Shown piece after piece: positions 34,215 to 43,972 of a DNA stretch of 64,000 nt. Numbering within the stretch: position 1 is the first letter of the stretch; each line of letters begins with the position of its first letter. A program made the position numbers and the translations under genes. The notes beneath the pieces are model-generated. The model saw only the letters and a program-made list of their open reading frames with translations, was not told the origin of the DNA and made no database searches. Source of the stretch: Bacteroidia bacterium (GTDB lineage: Bacteria; Bacteroidota; Bacteroidia; B-17B0; Aurantibacillaceae); assembly GCA_026003255.1 (NCBI GenBank), contig BPGX01000002.1, forward strand, positions 1 to 64,000. The letters run 5' to 3'.

Positions 34215-35555
34215 TTATTCAACATCTTTTAGGATTCTCCATTCTGTTGGGAAGTAATTATTTACTCTGTTCTCCAATACTTTGATCCATCCTAATCCCA
34301 AATTTTTGTATCTCAACAAATACAAGTTTTTCTCGGCGTGAATGTGCAATGTACTTTTCTGCAAAAATTTAATTGCTTGGTCTTTTGAACATTCCAGATT
34401 TAAAATGTTTTGATTGAGATATAAAGATAATGCAAGTTCAGCAGCAGGAATGTGAGAGTTTTTTTCTGCTATGAATGTGCCTATTGAAAGATAATTAAAT
34501 CCAGAGGATAAAACACATTCAATCATTTGATTAGATAAAAATAACTTGTTTTTTATTTGGTAAGCAGCGTGAAAGCTTTGCCAATCAATAAAATCTTTAA
34601 ATGCAAAATTTTCTTTGTTCGGTAATTTTTGTGGAATGTTTTTTTTATTGAATTTATGGATAATTTGTGTTGATGAAGTATTTATTTTTTGAAATACAGC
34701 GTAATAAAAACCTTCCGTATTGGATAAATGCGGAAAGAAACGAAGTCCCATTGTAGATTTGAGAATTCCCCATTTTTGGGGTACATCAATCTCTATGTGT
34801 TCAAAACCATTATTTATGATAAATTGAGCTATGTCTTCATTTTCTTCGGATGTAAATGAGCAAGTACTGTATATTAAATAACCTCCACTCTTGATAGTGC
34901 AAAAGATGTTTTGAAGAATTTGTTTTTGACGCTGCACACATTGTTCTACGAGTTTTTCATTAAAGGTATTCATCCACTCGGGATATTTTCTAAATAGACC
35001 AGAACCAGAACAAGGCGCGTCACATACCACAACATCAAATAAATCTTGAACAGCATTGAATTTCACAGAGTCGTTATTAGTAACTAAAAAATTACACTTT
35101 CCCCATTTTGATAAATTGTACGATAAAATTTTAGCACGATTAAAATTTATTTCATTACTCCACAATACACCTTCATCATTCAAATAATTACTTAGTATTA
35201 TAGATTTTCCGCCGGGTGCTGCTGCAATGTCCAATATATAAGCATTTTTTGAAACATTTAATTGTTTTAGTAGATATTCCAAAAACATTGAAGATGCGTC
35301 CATTACATAGTATCCGCCTGCATAAAAGATAGGGTCTGCATAAAAAGCCGGTCTATCATCAACATAAAAACTATTGTCAGCCCATTGGATTTTTTTACCC
35401 AATATAAATTCAAGTGTATTTGTATCTTTGATTTTATTGGTATTTAATTTAATACTTGTTTTTGGCGATTTTTGATGGGCTTCAAGAAATTGTTGTTCAT
35501 CAATAGAAACGGATTTTTTAATGCTTTCTAATGCAAGAGATAATGCTTTGTGCAT
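34215..35555 (-). CDS. RsmB/RsmF (NOP2) family rRNA m5C methyltransferase
   Basis: 446 residues. The N-terminal SAM domain contains AAAPGGKSIIL (motif I), DAPCSGSGLFRKYPEW with the resolving cysteine and STCSFTSEENED with the catalytic cysteine. The C-terminal 150 residues form the RsmF-type accessory (PUA-like) domain, ending LGWIKVLENRVNNYFPTEWR. It probably methylates a cytosine in 16S rRNA. It converges tail to tail with cdaA with a one-base gap. Confidence 0.9.
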   Translation of the reverse strand: MHKALSLALESIKKSVSIDEQQFLEAHQKSPKTSIKLNTNKIKDTNTLEFILGKKIQWADNSFYVDDRPAFYADPIFYAGGYYVMDASSMFLEYLLKQLNVSKNAYILDIAAAPGGKSIILSNYLNDEGVLWSNEINFNRAKILSYNLSKWGKCNFLVTNNDSVKFNAVQDLFDVVVCDAPCSGSGLFRKYPEWMNTFNEKLVEQCVQRQKQILQNIFCTIKSGGYLIYSTCSFTSEENEDIAQFIINNGFEHIEIDVPQKWGILKSTMGLRFFPHLSNTEGFYYAVFQKINTSSTQIIHKFNKKNIPQKLPNKENFAFKDFIDWQSFHAAYQIKNKLFLSNQMIECVLSSGFNYLSIGTFIAEKNSHIPAAELALSLYLNQNILNLECSKDQAIKFLQKSTLHIHAEKNLYLLRYKNLGLGWIKVLENRVNNYFPTEWRILKDVE

Positions 35556-35564
35556 TTGATTGAT

Positions 35565-36455
35565 TTAAAAACGTTTGTCGGTGCCCCAGTATAACTTAGT
35601 TTTTAAGGAATGAAAAAAATGAAAAGGATGTGGAATAACTAATTGAAATTGATGTGCAAGTTTTGAAACTTTTATGGACTCTTTTGAAAAATCCATATTT
35701 GGTTGATATACTCTTGAATCTAAAGATAAAGTATATTGCGGATTTCGGCCATATAGTTTAAACGACAAAATATGTTGATTGGAAATAACAATGGGTCTTG
35801 CATTAAGAGAGTGAGATGCAATGGGCGTAATAATCATTGCATTTAATCCAGGTTCAAGAATTGGACCTCCGCAACTCAACGAATAAGCAGTAGAACCAGT
35901 AGCAGTTGAAACAATAACGCCGTCAGCAAAAAATGTAGTAAGATATTGATCATCGATGAATATTTCAATATACAACATTGAACCGGTATCTTTTTTATGA
36001 ATAACAATTTCATTCAATGCATAATTGATTTCTCCAATATCGTGTTGTGGGAGTATTAACTCTATCAGATTTCGCTTTTCTATAGAATATTTTTTTTGCA
36101 AGATTAAATCAATGGCATCTGAAATGTTTTGATTGAAATCATAAGTTAAAAAGCCCAGTTTCCCTGTATTGATACCGAACACAGGAATGGGAAGCTTCTT
36201 AATAAGAGATAAAGTTTCTAACAAAGTGCCATCTCCACCTAAACTGATTAACAGATCTATTTTATAGTTAAGGAAATCTTCTGTGTTGCAAATAATAGGC
36301 ACATCTAAGTTAAAATTAAAATTGTTTTTTAAGAAATTGTAATAGGATTCGCAAATGAAGAGTTGGTTATTTTGTTCTTTCAATTTTTGATAAATTTCCA
36401 GAACTAATTCTGGTTTGTTGGCTATTGTGTTTCTGGCGTATAATGCGATATTCAT
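35565..36455 (-). CDS. nadK: NAD kinase
   Basis: About 296 residues. The NAD kinase motifs SLGGDGTLLET, GINTGKLGFLTYDF and VSTATGSTAYSLSCGGP are all present. It phosphorylates NAD to NADP. The ATG at 36455 (NIALYARNTI) is preferred over one 10 codons upstream because it clears the polA stop by 11 nt and begins at the first beta strand. It lies in a polA-nadK-rsmF-like operon. Confidence 0.95.
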   Translation of the reverse strand: MNIALYARNTIANKPELVLEIYQKLKEQNNQLFICESYYNFLKNNFNFNLDVPIICNTEDFLNYKIDLLISLGGDGTLLETLSLIKKLPIPVFGINTGKLGFLTYDFNQNISDAIDLILQKKYSIEKRNLIELILPQHDIGEINYALNEIVIHKKDTGSMLYIEIFIDDQYLTTFFADGVIVSTATGSTAYSLSCGGPILEPGLNAMIITPIASHSLNARPIVISNQHILSFKLYGRNPQYTLSLDSRVYQPNMDFSKESIKVSKLAHQFQLVIPHPFHFFHSLKTKLYWGTDKRF

Positions 36456-36466
36456 AAATTTATAGT

Positions 36467-39274
36467 TTAATGAGCATCTAACCAATTATTTCCAATACCG
36501 ATATTAACTTCAATTGGAACTTCTAAAGGTAAGGCATTTTTCATTTCTTGCGTTACAATTTCTTTTAAGGTAACTACTTCATTGTGTGGAACTTCAAATA
36601 ATAATTCGTCGTGAATTTGTAATAGTAATTTAGATTTTAATTTTTCTTTTTTGATTTTGTGGAAGATGTTAATCATTGCAATTTTAATCATATCGGCTGC
36701 TGTGCCTTGTATAGGTGTGTTGATGGCAATTCTTTCAGCATTAGCCCTAACATTGGCATTTTTGGAGTGAATGTCTGGAAGCCATCTTTTTCTTCCTGAT
36801 AGTGTTTGAGTATATCCTTTTTCTTTAGCCGTTTGTATCAGATTGTCCATCAATTGTTTGATTTTGGGATATTTTTCAAAATAATTTTCAATTAGTTTTT
36901 TAGCTTCTGTTCTTGAAATACCAAGATTTTCTGCTAATCCAAATGCGCCCTGTCCATAAATGATTCCAAAGTTTACACTTTTTGCTTTGCGACGCATATC
37001 TTTCGTTACTTCACTTTCAGGAATGTTATAAATTTTTGCTGCTGTAGAAGTATGAATATCTTTTTGATGTTTGAATGCATCTATCATTGATTCATCTTTG
37101 CTTAATGCGGCTACAATTCTCAATTCAATTTGAGAATAATCGGCGCTCAATAAAACGTGTTGTTCATCCGATGTTATAAATGCTTTTCTTACTAGTTGAC
37201 CTAATTCAGAACGAATGGGAATGTTTTGCAAATTCGGATTATCGCTGCTTAATCTGCCTGTTGCTGCAATGGTTTGATTAAAGGTAGTATGTAAGCGTTT
37301 TGTTTTAGGATTGATTAGTTTGGGTAAAGCATCTACATAAGTTGTTTTTAATTTGGTGAGTTCTCTGTAATTTAATATTTCTTCTACAATCTTGTGTTTG
37401 TGTTGTAGTTTAAGCAAAATATCTTCACTGGTGGCATATTGACCTGTTTTTGTTTTTTTAGGTGCTTCGTCAATTTTAAGGTGTTCAAATAAAATTTCTC
37501 CAACTTGTTTGGGTGAAGCGATATTAAAATATGTTCCTGCGTAGTCATATATTTTCTTTTCAGTTTCTTTTATTTTGTAATCAATTTTTTCAGAGAGTTG
37601 TTTTAAGAAAGCTGTGTCTAATTTTACGCCATTACGTTCCATTTCTACTAATACTGGTATGAGCGGCATTTCAATTCTTTGAAAAACTTCCGATGTTTGT
37701 GTTTCATCTAATTTTTTTTCCAGAATATTTTTTAATTGGAGTGCAATATCAGCATCTTCTGCAGCGTAATCTTTAATGGCATTCCCGTCTAATATACTCA
37801 TGCTCAATTGTCCATCTTTTCTGCTTCCAATTAAGGCATCAATTTTAATGGGTGAATAGTTTAAATAGGTTTCTGATAAATAATTTAAATTATGTTTATT
37901 GTCATCTGGATTTATGAGAAAATGTGCTACCATTGTGTCCCACAACTGGCAATGAATAGAAAGGTTATGATTATTTAGTATATGATAATCGTATTTAATA
38001 TTTTGACCAATTAAAATTTTATGTTGGTTATTAAAGTAAGTTTGTAGTTTTTTCAAAATTTCATTGGCATCAGGGTTATTAAACAAATGAATATAATAGG
38101 CAGTATGTGGTTCAAAAGCAAAAGACATTCCTACTATTTCAGCTAATAAAGGATGGAGAGAGGTTGTTTCTGTGTCAAAAGCAAAACACTTGTGATGTTT
38201 TAATTTTTCTAATAGTTCATTAAATTTTTCATCGTTTATGCTTTCAATCAAATAATAATGATGTGGCGTGTTGTGAATAGTATTAAAATTGGAAAAATCA
38301 ATGTTTGGTAAATTTTCTGATGAGTGTGTTTGGGAATTGGAGGCATTATCGTCAAAAAGAGAAGGTGGATTTTTTTGTATTTCTTTTCCCCATTCTAAAA
38401 CCTGTGCTGCTAATTTTTTGAATTCAAGTTCTTTGAAAACGTCCAATAATTTTTCTTTGTGGATGTTTTTTACTTTCAAATCATCTAATGTGTATTGAAT
38501 AGGTACATTCGTATTAATAGTGGCTAATTGTTTGGATAAAAATGCTTGTTCTTTATATTCAAGAAGTTTGTCTTTTAACTTGCCTTTTACTTCATCTATG
38601 TTTGTGTAAATGTTTTCAATACTTCCGAATTGATGAATGAGTTGAGTAGCAGTTTTTTCACCGATTCCTGGCACTCCGGGGATATTATCCGATGTATCGC
38701 CCATTAATCCAAGTATATCAATGATTTGATGAGGGTGTTGGATTTGCCATTTTTCACATACTTTTTGCGTATCCAATACTTCTGCATCATCGCCACTTCT
38801 GCCGGGCTTGTAAATAAAGATGTGTTCATTCAGTAATTGCCCATAGTCCTTATCTGCAGACATTATGTATACATCAAAATGCTTTTTACTTAACTGAATA
38901 GCCATTGTTCCAATGATATCATCGGCTTCATAGCCATCCAACATAATAGAATGAATATTCAAACCTTCAATGATTTTATGGATATAGGGAAGATTGTTAA
39001 GTATATCTTCTGGTGTTTCCGGGCGTTGGGCTTTATATTCTTTAAATTGGATGTGTCGTTCTGTTGGGGCTTTGGTATCAAAGGCAATGGCAATATGCGA
39101 AGGTTGTTCGTTTTTCAAAACGTGTAAAATGGAATTAGTAAAACCGAATGAAGCCGATGTGTTCAGTCCTTTTGAATTGATGAGTGGATTGCGAATAAAT
39201 GCAAAGTATGAACGATAAATTAAAGCCATTGCATCTATCAGAAATATTTTATTTTTAACAGGTTTAGTGAGCAT
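36467..39274 (-). CDS. polA: DNA polymerase I
   Basis: A 935-residue polymerase with three domains. The 5' nuclease domain (about 1-290) has LIDAMALIYRSYFAF and GIGEKTATQLI. The 3'-5' exonuclease domain keeps its acidic motif in FAFDTETTSLHPL, so proofreading looks intact. The polymerase domain has motif A SADYSQIELRIVAALS, motif B RRKAKSVNFGIIYGQG and motif C QIHDELLFEV. It fills gaps and removes RNA primers. Confidence 0.97.
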   Translation of the reverse strand: MLTKPVKNKIFLIDAMALIYRSYFAFIRNPLINSKGLNTSASFGFTNSILHVLKNEQPSHIAIAFDTKAPTERHIQFKEYKAQRPETPEDILNNLPYIHKIIEGLNIHSIMLDGYEADDIIGTMAIQLSKKHFDVYIMSADKDYGQLLNEHIFIYKPGRSGDDAEVLDTQKVCEKWQIQHPHQIIDILGLMGDTSDNIPGVPGIGEKTATQLIHQFGSIENIYTNIDEVKGKLKDKLLEYKEQAFLSKQLATINTNVPIQYTLDDLKVKNIHKEKLLDVFKELEFKKLAAQVLEWGKEIQKNPPSLFDDNASNSQTHSSENLPNIDFSNFNTIHNTPHHYYLIESINDEKFNELLEKLKHHKCFAFDTETTSLHPLLAEIVGMSFAFEPHTAYYIHLFNNPDANEILKKLQTYFNNQHKILIGQNIKYDYHILNNHNLSIHCQLWDTMVAHFLINPDDNKHNLNYLSETYLNYSPIKIDALIGSRKDGQLSMSILDGNAIKDYAAEDADIALQLKNILEKKLDETQTSEVFQRIEMPLIPVLVEMERNGVKLDTAFLKQLSEKIDYKIKETEKKIYDYAGTYFNIASPKQVGEILFEHLKIDEAPKKTKTGQYATSEDILLKLQHKHKIVEEILNYRELTKLKTTYVDALPKLINPKTKRLHTTFNQTIAATGRLSSDNPNLQNIPIRSELGQLVRKAFITSDEQHVLLSADYSQIELRIVAALSKDESMIDAFKHQKDIHTSTAAKIYNIPESEVTKDMRRKAKSVNFGIIYGQGAFGLAENLGISRTEAKKLIENYFEKYPKIKQLMDNLIQTAKEKGYTQTLSGRKRWLPDIHSKNANVRANAERIAINTPIQGTAADMIKIAMINIFHKIKKEKLKSKLLLQIHDELLFEVPHNEVVTLKEIVTQEMKNALPLEVPIEVNIGIGNNWLDAH

Positions 39275-39360
39275 TGAAATTTTATTTGCTGAAAGTTACT
39301 GAAAATTCAGATGTAAAATAAAAATTCTGTATGTTCGCCATACCTTGATTTATATTAAAA

Positions 39361-40266
39361 ATGGGATATATTGATTCATCATCGCTATTTATTATCAATA
39401 CATTATCTGGTAATCGTCGTGATAGAACGGATTTACTGAAAAGTATAAAAGTTAATTATCCCAATGCTAACATCTTCATAATAAAAAACAGAAATGATTT
39501 TAACCAATGTTTTGAATTAAGTAAACAAGACCAATTTCGTTATTTAATTATCAATGGTGGTGATGGTACGATTAATAGTTTTTTACCGATATTAATTCAA
39601 TACAATAAGATACTTGGGATATTGCCTTCTGGGTCTGGTAATGGATTGGCAAGAACATTAGGTATTCCATTAAATGCTTTTAAAGTACTTGAAATTTTGA
39701 AAAATCAAAATATTCAGTCAATAGATATTGGAAAAATTATTATTGATTTCGGCTCTAATCAAATTTTGAATTATTTTAGTTGTGCGGTTGGTTTTGGGAT
39801 AGATGCATACATTGCGCATCGTTTTGAGCAACAAAAAATGAGAGGATTGATGGGATATGTGATTGCAGCAATGAAAGAATTTTTTAAATACAAAGAAGTT
39901 ACTGCTAATTTGATAGTTGATAATAATGATATTGTAAAAAATAATTTTTTGATTCTATCAGTTATGAATATTCCGCAATATGGGAATGAGTTTTATTTAT
40001 CTCCATCTGCTCAATGCGATGATGGTTATTTAAATCTTGTTTCTTTAAACAAAATTTCAATCATACAATATCCTTTTGTGTTATTTAATTTGTTGAGAAA
40101 AAAAGAAAGAAAGCCAATGCAGTTTTTGAGATTGAAGAATTTGCAAATCAAAATTTTGAATGCAGAAAAAATTGTATATCATATTGATGGAGAGCCAAAA
40201 GTGATAGGTTCAAATGCTAATATAAAATTAGAAATTATGCCTTTAGCAATAAGAGTTTTGTGTTAA
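39361..40266 (+). CDS. Diacylglycerol/sphingosine kinase family lipid kinase
   Basis: A 301-residue kinase of the YegS/DagK catalytic fold, with NGGDGTINSF (about residues 63-72) and GSGNGLARTLGI (about 90-101) as the nucleotide-binding loops, and FSCAVGFGIDAYIAHRF later. It phosphorylates a lipid such as diacylglycerol or a sphingoid base. Sphingolipids occur in some Bacteroidota, but the substrate is not readable. Its stop codon overlaps that of the convergent Kdo transferase. Confidence 0.88.
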   Translation: MGYIDSSSLFIINTLSGNRRDRTDLLKSIKVNYPNANIFIIKNRNDFNQCFELSKQDQFRYLIINGGDGTINSFLPILIQYNKILGILPSGSGNGLARTLGIPLNAFKVLEILKNQNIQSIDIGKIIIDFGSNQILNYFSCAVGFGIDAYIAHRFEQQKMRGLMGYVIAAMKEFFKYKEVTANLIVDNNDIVKNNFLILSVMNIPQYGNEFYLSPSAQCDDGYLNLVSLNKISIIQYPFVLFNLLRKKERKPMQFLRLKNLQIKILNAEKIVYHIDGEPKVIGSNANIKLEIMPLAIRVLC

Positions 40267-41549
40267 GAATGATGGATGTAATTATTAAGTACATTTAAGG
40301 TTTTGAATGTAGCACCTTTATGAGCATCAATAAATGAAATAATTGATTTTTGTGCAGAATGATAGAACTCTTTATTGTTAATCAATTGATGAAAAATAAT
40401 GAATACTTCTTCTTCATTTTGTATACTAAAAGCGCCTTTTAACTTTATCAACTCTACTGCTTCATAAAATTTCTGATATTTTTTTCCAAAGATTACAGGT
40501 AGACCATAAACAGCAGGTTCTAAAATACTATGTATTCCATCTGAAAATCCGCCGCCAATGTATGCAATATGCGCAAAGCGATAAATTTTATTGAGTATTC
40601 CAATAGTGTCAATTATTAAAACATCTACTGAATTTAGTTGTGTGTTATTCTTTTCAATTTGTGTGTAACGAAGGTATGTTAATTGATATTTTTCAAACAA
40701 TTGAATTAATTTTTGAATGTTTTTTTCTTCAACTTGATGGGGTGCAATTATGAAACGAATATTGGAAATAGATTGCTTTAATTTTGCCCAAACAGGAATT
40801 AATAATTTTTCATCGGGATACCAGGTACTGCCTGCAATAATGATTTTATGAGATTGACAGAATGCTTTTATTTCATGAAAATTTACTTCTTGCTGTGCAA
40901 TTTCAATAACTCTATCAATTCTTGTATCACCTGCTAAAACAATATCGTTTTCAAAATTTATTTTTTTTAATAATCGTAATGATAATTCATCCTGAACAAA
41001 AATTTTGTCAAAAACCTTAAGAGCATCAATAAAAATAGAACCGTACCATTTGAAGAATGGCTGATGTTTGCGAAATATGGAAGAGATTAAGAAACATTTA
41101 ATATTATATTGTTCTTTTTTTTCTTTTAAGGTGAAAAGGAAGTTTAACCAGAATTCGTATTTTACAAATATTACAATAGAGGGTTTGACTATATCTATAA
41201 AATCATTGGCATTTTGAGGAATATCGTAGGGTAAATAGAAAACATAATCGGCATATTCAAAGTTTTTACGAGCATTAAAACCAGAAGGTGAGAAAAAGGT
41301 AAGAAGTATTTTGTAGTGAGGATACGATGTTTTAATTTGAATAATCAATGGTCTTGCTTGTTCAAATTCGCCTAATGATGAAACGTGAAACCAGATAATT
41401 GGTGCTGTGTTGTTTGATAATTTGTCCTTTAATTGTTTTCTCCAGTTCTTTCTGCCACTTATGGCTTGATGTGCTTTTGAATTGAAGAGGGCGGCTAATC
41501 GTATGATTAAAATTAAACAATAAATAGAAATGGAATATAAGATTTTCAT
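40263..41549 (-). CDS. waaA: 3-deoxy-D-manno-octulosonic acid (Kdo) transferase
   Basis: A 428-residue GT30 glycosyltransferase. Markers are the N-terminal membrane anchor, WFHVSSLGEFEQARPL containing the catalytic Glu, GSTWYPDEKLLIPVW, and the nucleotide-sugar binding site YIGGGFSDGIHSILEPAVYGLPV. It attaches Kdo to lipid A precursor, so the cell makes LPS. It follows the exported-protein gene at 41556 by 6 nt in one operon. Confidence 0.95.
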   Translation of the reverse strand: MKILYSISIYCLILIIRLAALFNSKAHQAISGRKNWRKQLKDKLSNNTAPIIWFHVSSLGEFEQARPLIIQIKTSYPHYKILLTFFSPSGFNARKNFEYADYVFYLPYDIPQNANDFIDIVKPSIVIFVKYEFWLNFLFTLKEKKEQYNIKCFLISSIFRKHQPFFKWYGSIFIDALKVFDKIFVQDELSLRLLKKINFENDIVLAGDTRIDRVIEIAQQEVNFHEIKAFCQSHKIIIAGSTWYPDEKLLIPVWAKLKQSISNIRFIIAPHQVEEKNIQKLIQLFEKYQLTYLRYTQIEKNNTQLNSVDVLIIDTIGILNKIYRFAHIAYIGGGFSDGIHSILEPAVYGLPVIFGKKYQKFYEAVELIKLKGAFSIQNEEEVFIIFHQLINNKEFYHSAQKSIISFIDAHKGATFKTLNVLNNYIHHS

Positions 41550-41555
41550 ACACGA

Positions 41556-42320
41556 TTAGTCATAAAAAAATATCCCATCGGCTTTGCGATATACTGGTAA
41601 AATCCAACCAAACTTTATACCAGCCAGCATATCGTGGCGAATTTTAGTATCTATTGATGCAGTAGCATAATCGTAATACCGAACATTTTGAGTGATAGCA
41701 TAATAAAACTCTAAACCTATTGTAAAGTTGACAAAACGATTTGATGAAAGATAAGTGTAGCCCAAATAATTGTAAACACAGCCGCCTATTGAAAGTCGGT
41801 CGTAACCTTTTATTCTATCACCTTTTATGGCGGCAATTTTTTGTTGAGCATCGTAGAGTTTTATTTTATGCTGTAAGTAGCCCAATCCAATTTGATAATG
41901 AATACCTCTGTTTTTGTTGTTCCCACCGATGTAGAAAATTTTACCAAAATTTAAAGTCAGATTCCAACCTCTTTCGGTGATTCTCAAATCAGCAGGAAAT
42001 CCTTCGTTGTCAATGACAAAACTTTCGCCACTTGGGGTAGATGTTTTCAGTTGAGACATTACATCTTCTTTAACATTTTTACTAAAAAAGTAGTTACCAT
42101 CAATGGCGAAGAGATAGTTGCTTTTTAATTTGTAAATAGTACTTCCCCCCACACTCATATTGTTTCCAAAACGTTTGCTTAAATCACCATAAGGTATTTG
42201 AAAAGAGGCGTGGAATTGAAAATAAGGAAACGTTAAAGACGAGTCATAAGTAAGTTGAGCAACATTTTTTAAATAAAGTAAATGAAGGAAAAATGTAAAT
42301 GCTATTATTTTATTTTTCAT
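41556..42320 (-). CDS. Exported protein of unknown function, probable outer-membrane barrel
   Basis: About 254 residues with a signal peptide (AFTFFLHLLYLKNVAQ). The mature protein alternates aromatic and polar residues, with strands such as NYLFAIDGNYFFSKN, HYQIGLGYLQHK and NFTIGLEFYYA, typical of small outer-membrane barrels. I do not recognise the family. The ATG at 42320 is chosen because the promoter element ends 6 nt upstream of it. It is co-transcribed with waaA, suggesting an envelope role. Confidence 0.75.
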   Translation of the reverse strand: MKNKIIAFTFFLHLLYLKNVAQLTYDSSLTFPYFQFHASFQIPYGDLSKRFGNNMSVGGSTIYKLKSNYLFAIDGNYFFSKNVKEDVMSQLKTSTPSGESFVIDNEGFPADLRITERGWNLTLNFGKIFYIGGNNKNRGIHYQIGLGYLQHKIKLYDAQQKIAAIKGDRIKGYDRLSIGGCVYNYLGYTYLSSNRFVNFTIGLEFYYAITQNVRYYDYATASIDTKIRHDMLAGIKFGWILPVYRKADGIFFYD

Positions 42321-42325
42321 TGCTG

Positions 42326-42333
42326 CAAAAGTA
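42326..42333 (-). promoter_or_regulatory. -7 promoter element for the barrel-waaA operon
   Basis: Minus strand reads TACTTTTG, an exact TAnnTTTG. It ends 5-6 nt before the ATG at 42320, so the transcript would be leaderless or nearly so. Confidence 0.55.
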
Positions 42334-42436
42334 GTAAATATAAATACATCCACCTATTTTGCTTTGATATGCTGATAGAGTTTTTATTTTACACATCTTT
42401 GAATATTCTGTATTATTGCAAAAAATCATTTTTACA

Positions 42437-43381
42437 ATGCAAGAAATCATTCCGCCTGTAAGTAAAGATATACTGATATCAGAATTAACAAAAGACAGAT
42501 TTGTTCGTTATACTAAAAATGGGAAGAATGAAATCTACATTGTCAATTATCACAATGCGCCTAATGTATTGAGAGAAATAGGAAGATTAAGAGAAATCAC
42601 ATTCAGACACGCCGGCGGCGGAACTGGAAAGGAATTGGATATAGATGAGTTTGATACTTCTGAAAATTGTTATGAACAATTGATTGTCTGGAATCCGGAA
42701 GAAAAAGAAATTGTAGGTTCATACCGATTTATTCTATGTAAAAATGCTTTCGTAAATGGTGAGTTACATCTTGCAACTTCAGAATTATTTCACTTTAGTG
42801 AAAAGTTTATTAAAGAATATGCACCATATACTATTGAGTTAGGACGTTCATTTATTCAGCCGAAGTATCAGCCAACGGAGGATTATCGGAAAGGATTGTT
42901 TAGTTTGGATAATTTATGGGACGGGCTGGGAGCATTGGTAGTAGATTATCCTGATATGCGTTATTTTTTTGGAAAAGTAACGATGTATACGCATTTTAAT
43001 AGAGAAGCACGAGATTTGATTTTAGGATTTATGCGATATTTTTTTCCGGATAATGAACATCTTGTTACACCTATTCATCCGATAGAAATTGAGCACGATA
43101 TTAGTTGGTTTATTGAGAAAATCAAAGGAATGTCTTACAAAGAAGCACATCTTGAACTGACACACGAAGTGAAAAAGAGAGGCGAACGAATACCACCATT
43201 GGTTAATAATTATATGAATTTATCTTCCACAATGAAAACCTTTGGAACAGCGATAAATCCGGGGTTTGGTGGAGTAGAAGAAACAGGGCTGATGGTGACT
43301 ATTGCAGATATTTATCCATCTAAAAAAGACAGGTATATACAGCCCTATATTGAGTATAAGAACAGCAAACAATTAACGTAA
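42437..43381 (+). CDS. GNAT-like N-acyltransferase, GlsB/OlsB-type (hemolysin-like)
   Basis: About 314 residues. The segment LREIGRLREITFRHAGGGTG, then VGSYRFILCKN and ELGRSFIQPKYQ, is characteristic of the OlsB/GlsB acyltransferases, often labelled hemolysin-like GNAT proteins. In Bacteroides, GlsB N-acylates glycine with a 3-hydroxy fatty acid in glycine lipid synthesis. A GlsA-type O-acyltransferase is not next to it. The ATG at 42437 is preferred over the TTG at 42416. It converges on msrB with a 9-nt overlap. Confidence 0.82.
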   Translation: MQEIIPPVSKDILISELTKDRFVRYTKNGKNEIYIVNYHNAPNVLREIGRLREITFRHAGGGTGKELDIDEFDTSENCYEQLIVWNPEEKEIVGSYRFILCKNAFVNGELHLATSELFHFSEKFIKEYAPYTIELGRSFIQPKYQPTEDYRKGLFSLDNLWDGLGALVVDYPDMRYFFGKVTMYTHFNREARDLILGFMRYFFPDNEHLVTPIHPIEIEHDISWFIEKIKGMSYKEAHLELTHEVKKRGERIPPLVNNYMNLSSTMKTFGTAINPGFGGVEETGLMVTIADIYPSKKDRYIQPYIEYKNSKQLT

Positions 43382-43894
43382 TGGAGTAGAATTATTCGTA
43401 GTGTCTGTCTCTGGTTCAAATTCAATACTTAAAGAGTTGACACAATAACGTTTTCCGGTTTGGGTAGGTCCATCGTCAAAGAGATGTCCAAGATGCGAAC
43501 CACAACAAGCACATAAAATTTCGGTTCGAATCATGCCGTAACTATAATCGGGTCTTTTGAGAATACGTTCGTTGTTACCTATTTCATCATCAAAACTGGG
43601 CCAGCCGCAGTGCGATTCAAATTTCATATCGGAAGTAAAAAGTTCATAACCACAGGCCGCACATTTGTAAATGCCCTTTTCAAAATGCATATAATACTTT
43701 CCGCTGAAAGGTGGTTCCGTTCCTTTTTCTCTTAAAATGTGGTATTGTTCAGGCGTGAGAATTTTTTTCCATTCTTCTTCCGTTCTAATGATTTTATTTT
43801 CTGACATAGTCGTTTTATTTTTGAATTGATTTTGACAAAAAGTTAATGAAGAGATTGTAAAAATAAGAAGATATAATAAAATACTGTTTTTCAT
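43373..43894 (-). CDS. msrB: Exported peptide-methionine (R)-S-oxide reductase
   Basis: About 173 residues. From the ATG at 43894 the protein starts with a signal sequence (NSILLYLLIFTISSLTFCQ), possibly a lipoprotein since a Cys ends the hydrophobic run. The MsrB domain has zinc cysteines in CAACGYEL and CACCGSHLGH, the HCGWPSF motif and the catalytic Cys in RYCVNSLS. It repairs methionine-R-sulfoxide in envelope proteins. An upstream ATG would bury the signal sequence and is not favoured. Confidence 0.9.
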   Translation of the reverse strand: MKNSILLYLLIFTISSLTFCQNQFKNKTTMSENKIIRTEEEWKKILTPEQYHILREKGTEPPFSGKYYMHFEKGIYKCAACGYELFTSDMKFESHCGWPSFDDEIGNNERILKRPDYSYGMIRTEILCACCGSHLGHLFDDGPTQTGKRYCVNSLSIEFEPETDTTNNSTPLR

Positions 43895-43972
43895 TGAGAG
43901 AATAATACTATCTGACAAATTTAAGGGATTTGTTTTTAAAAATAAGGTGAGTGAAAGATAAAATAACAAAAA

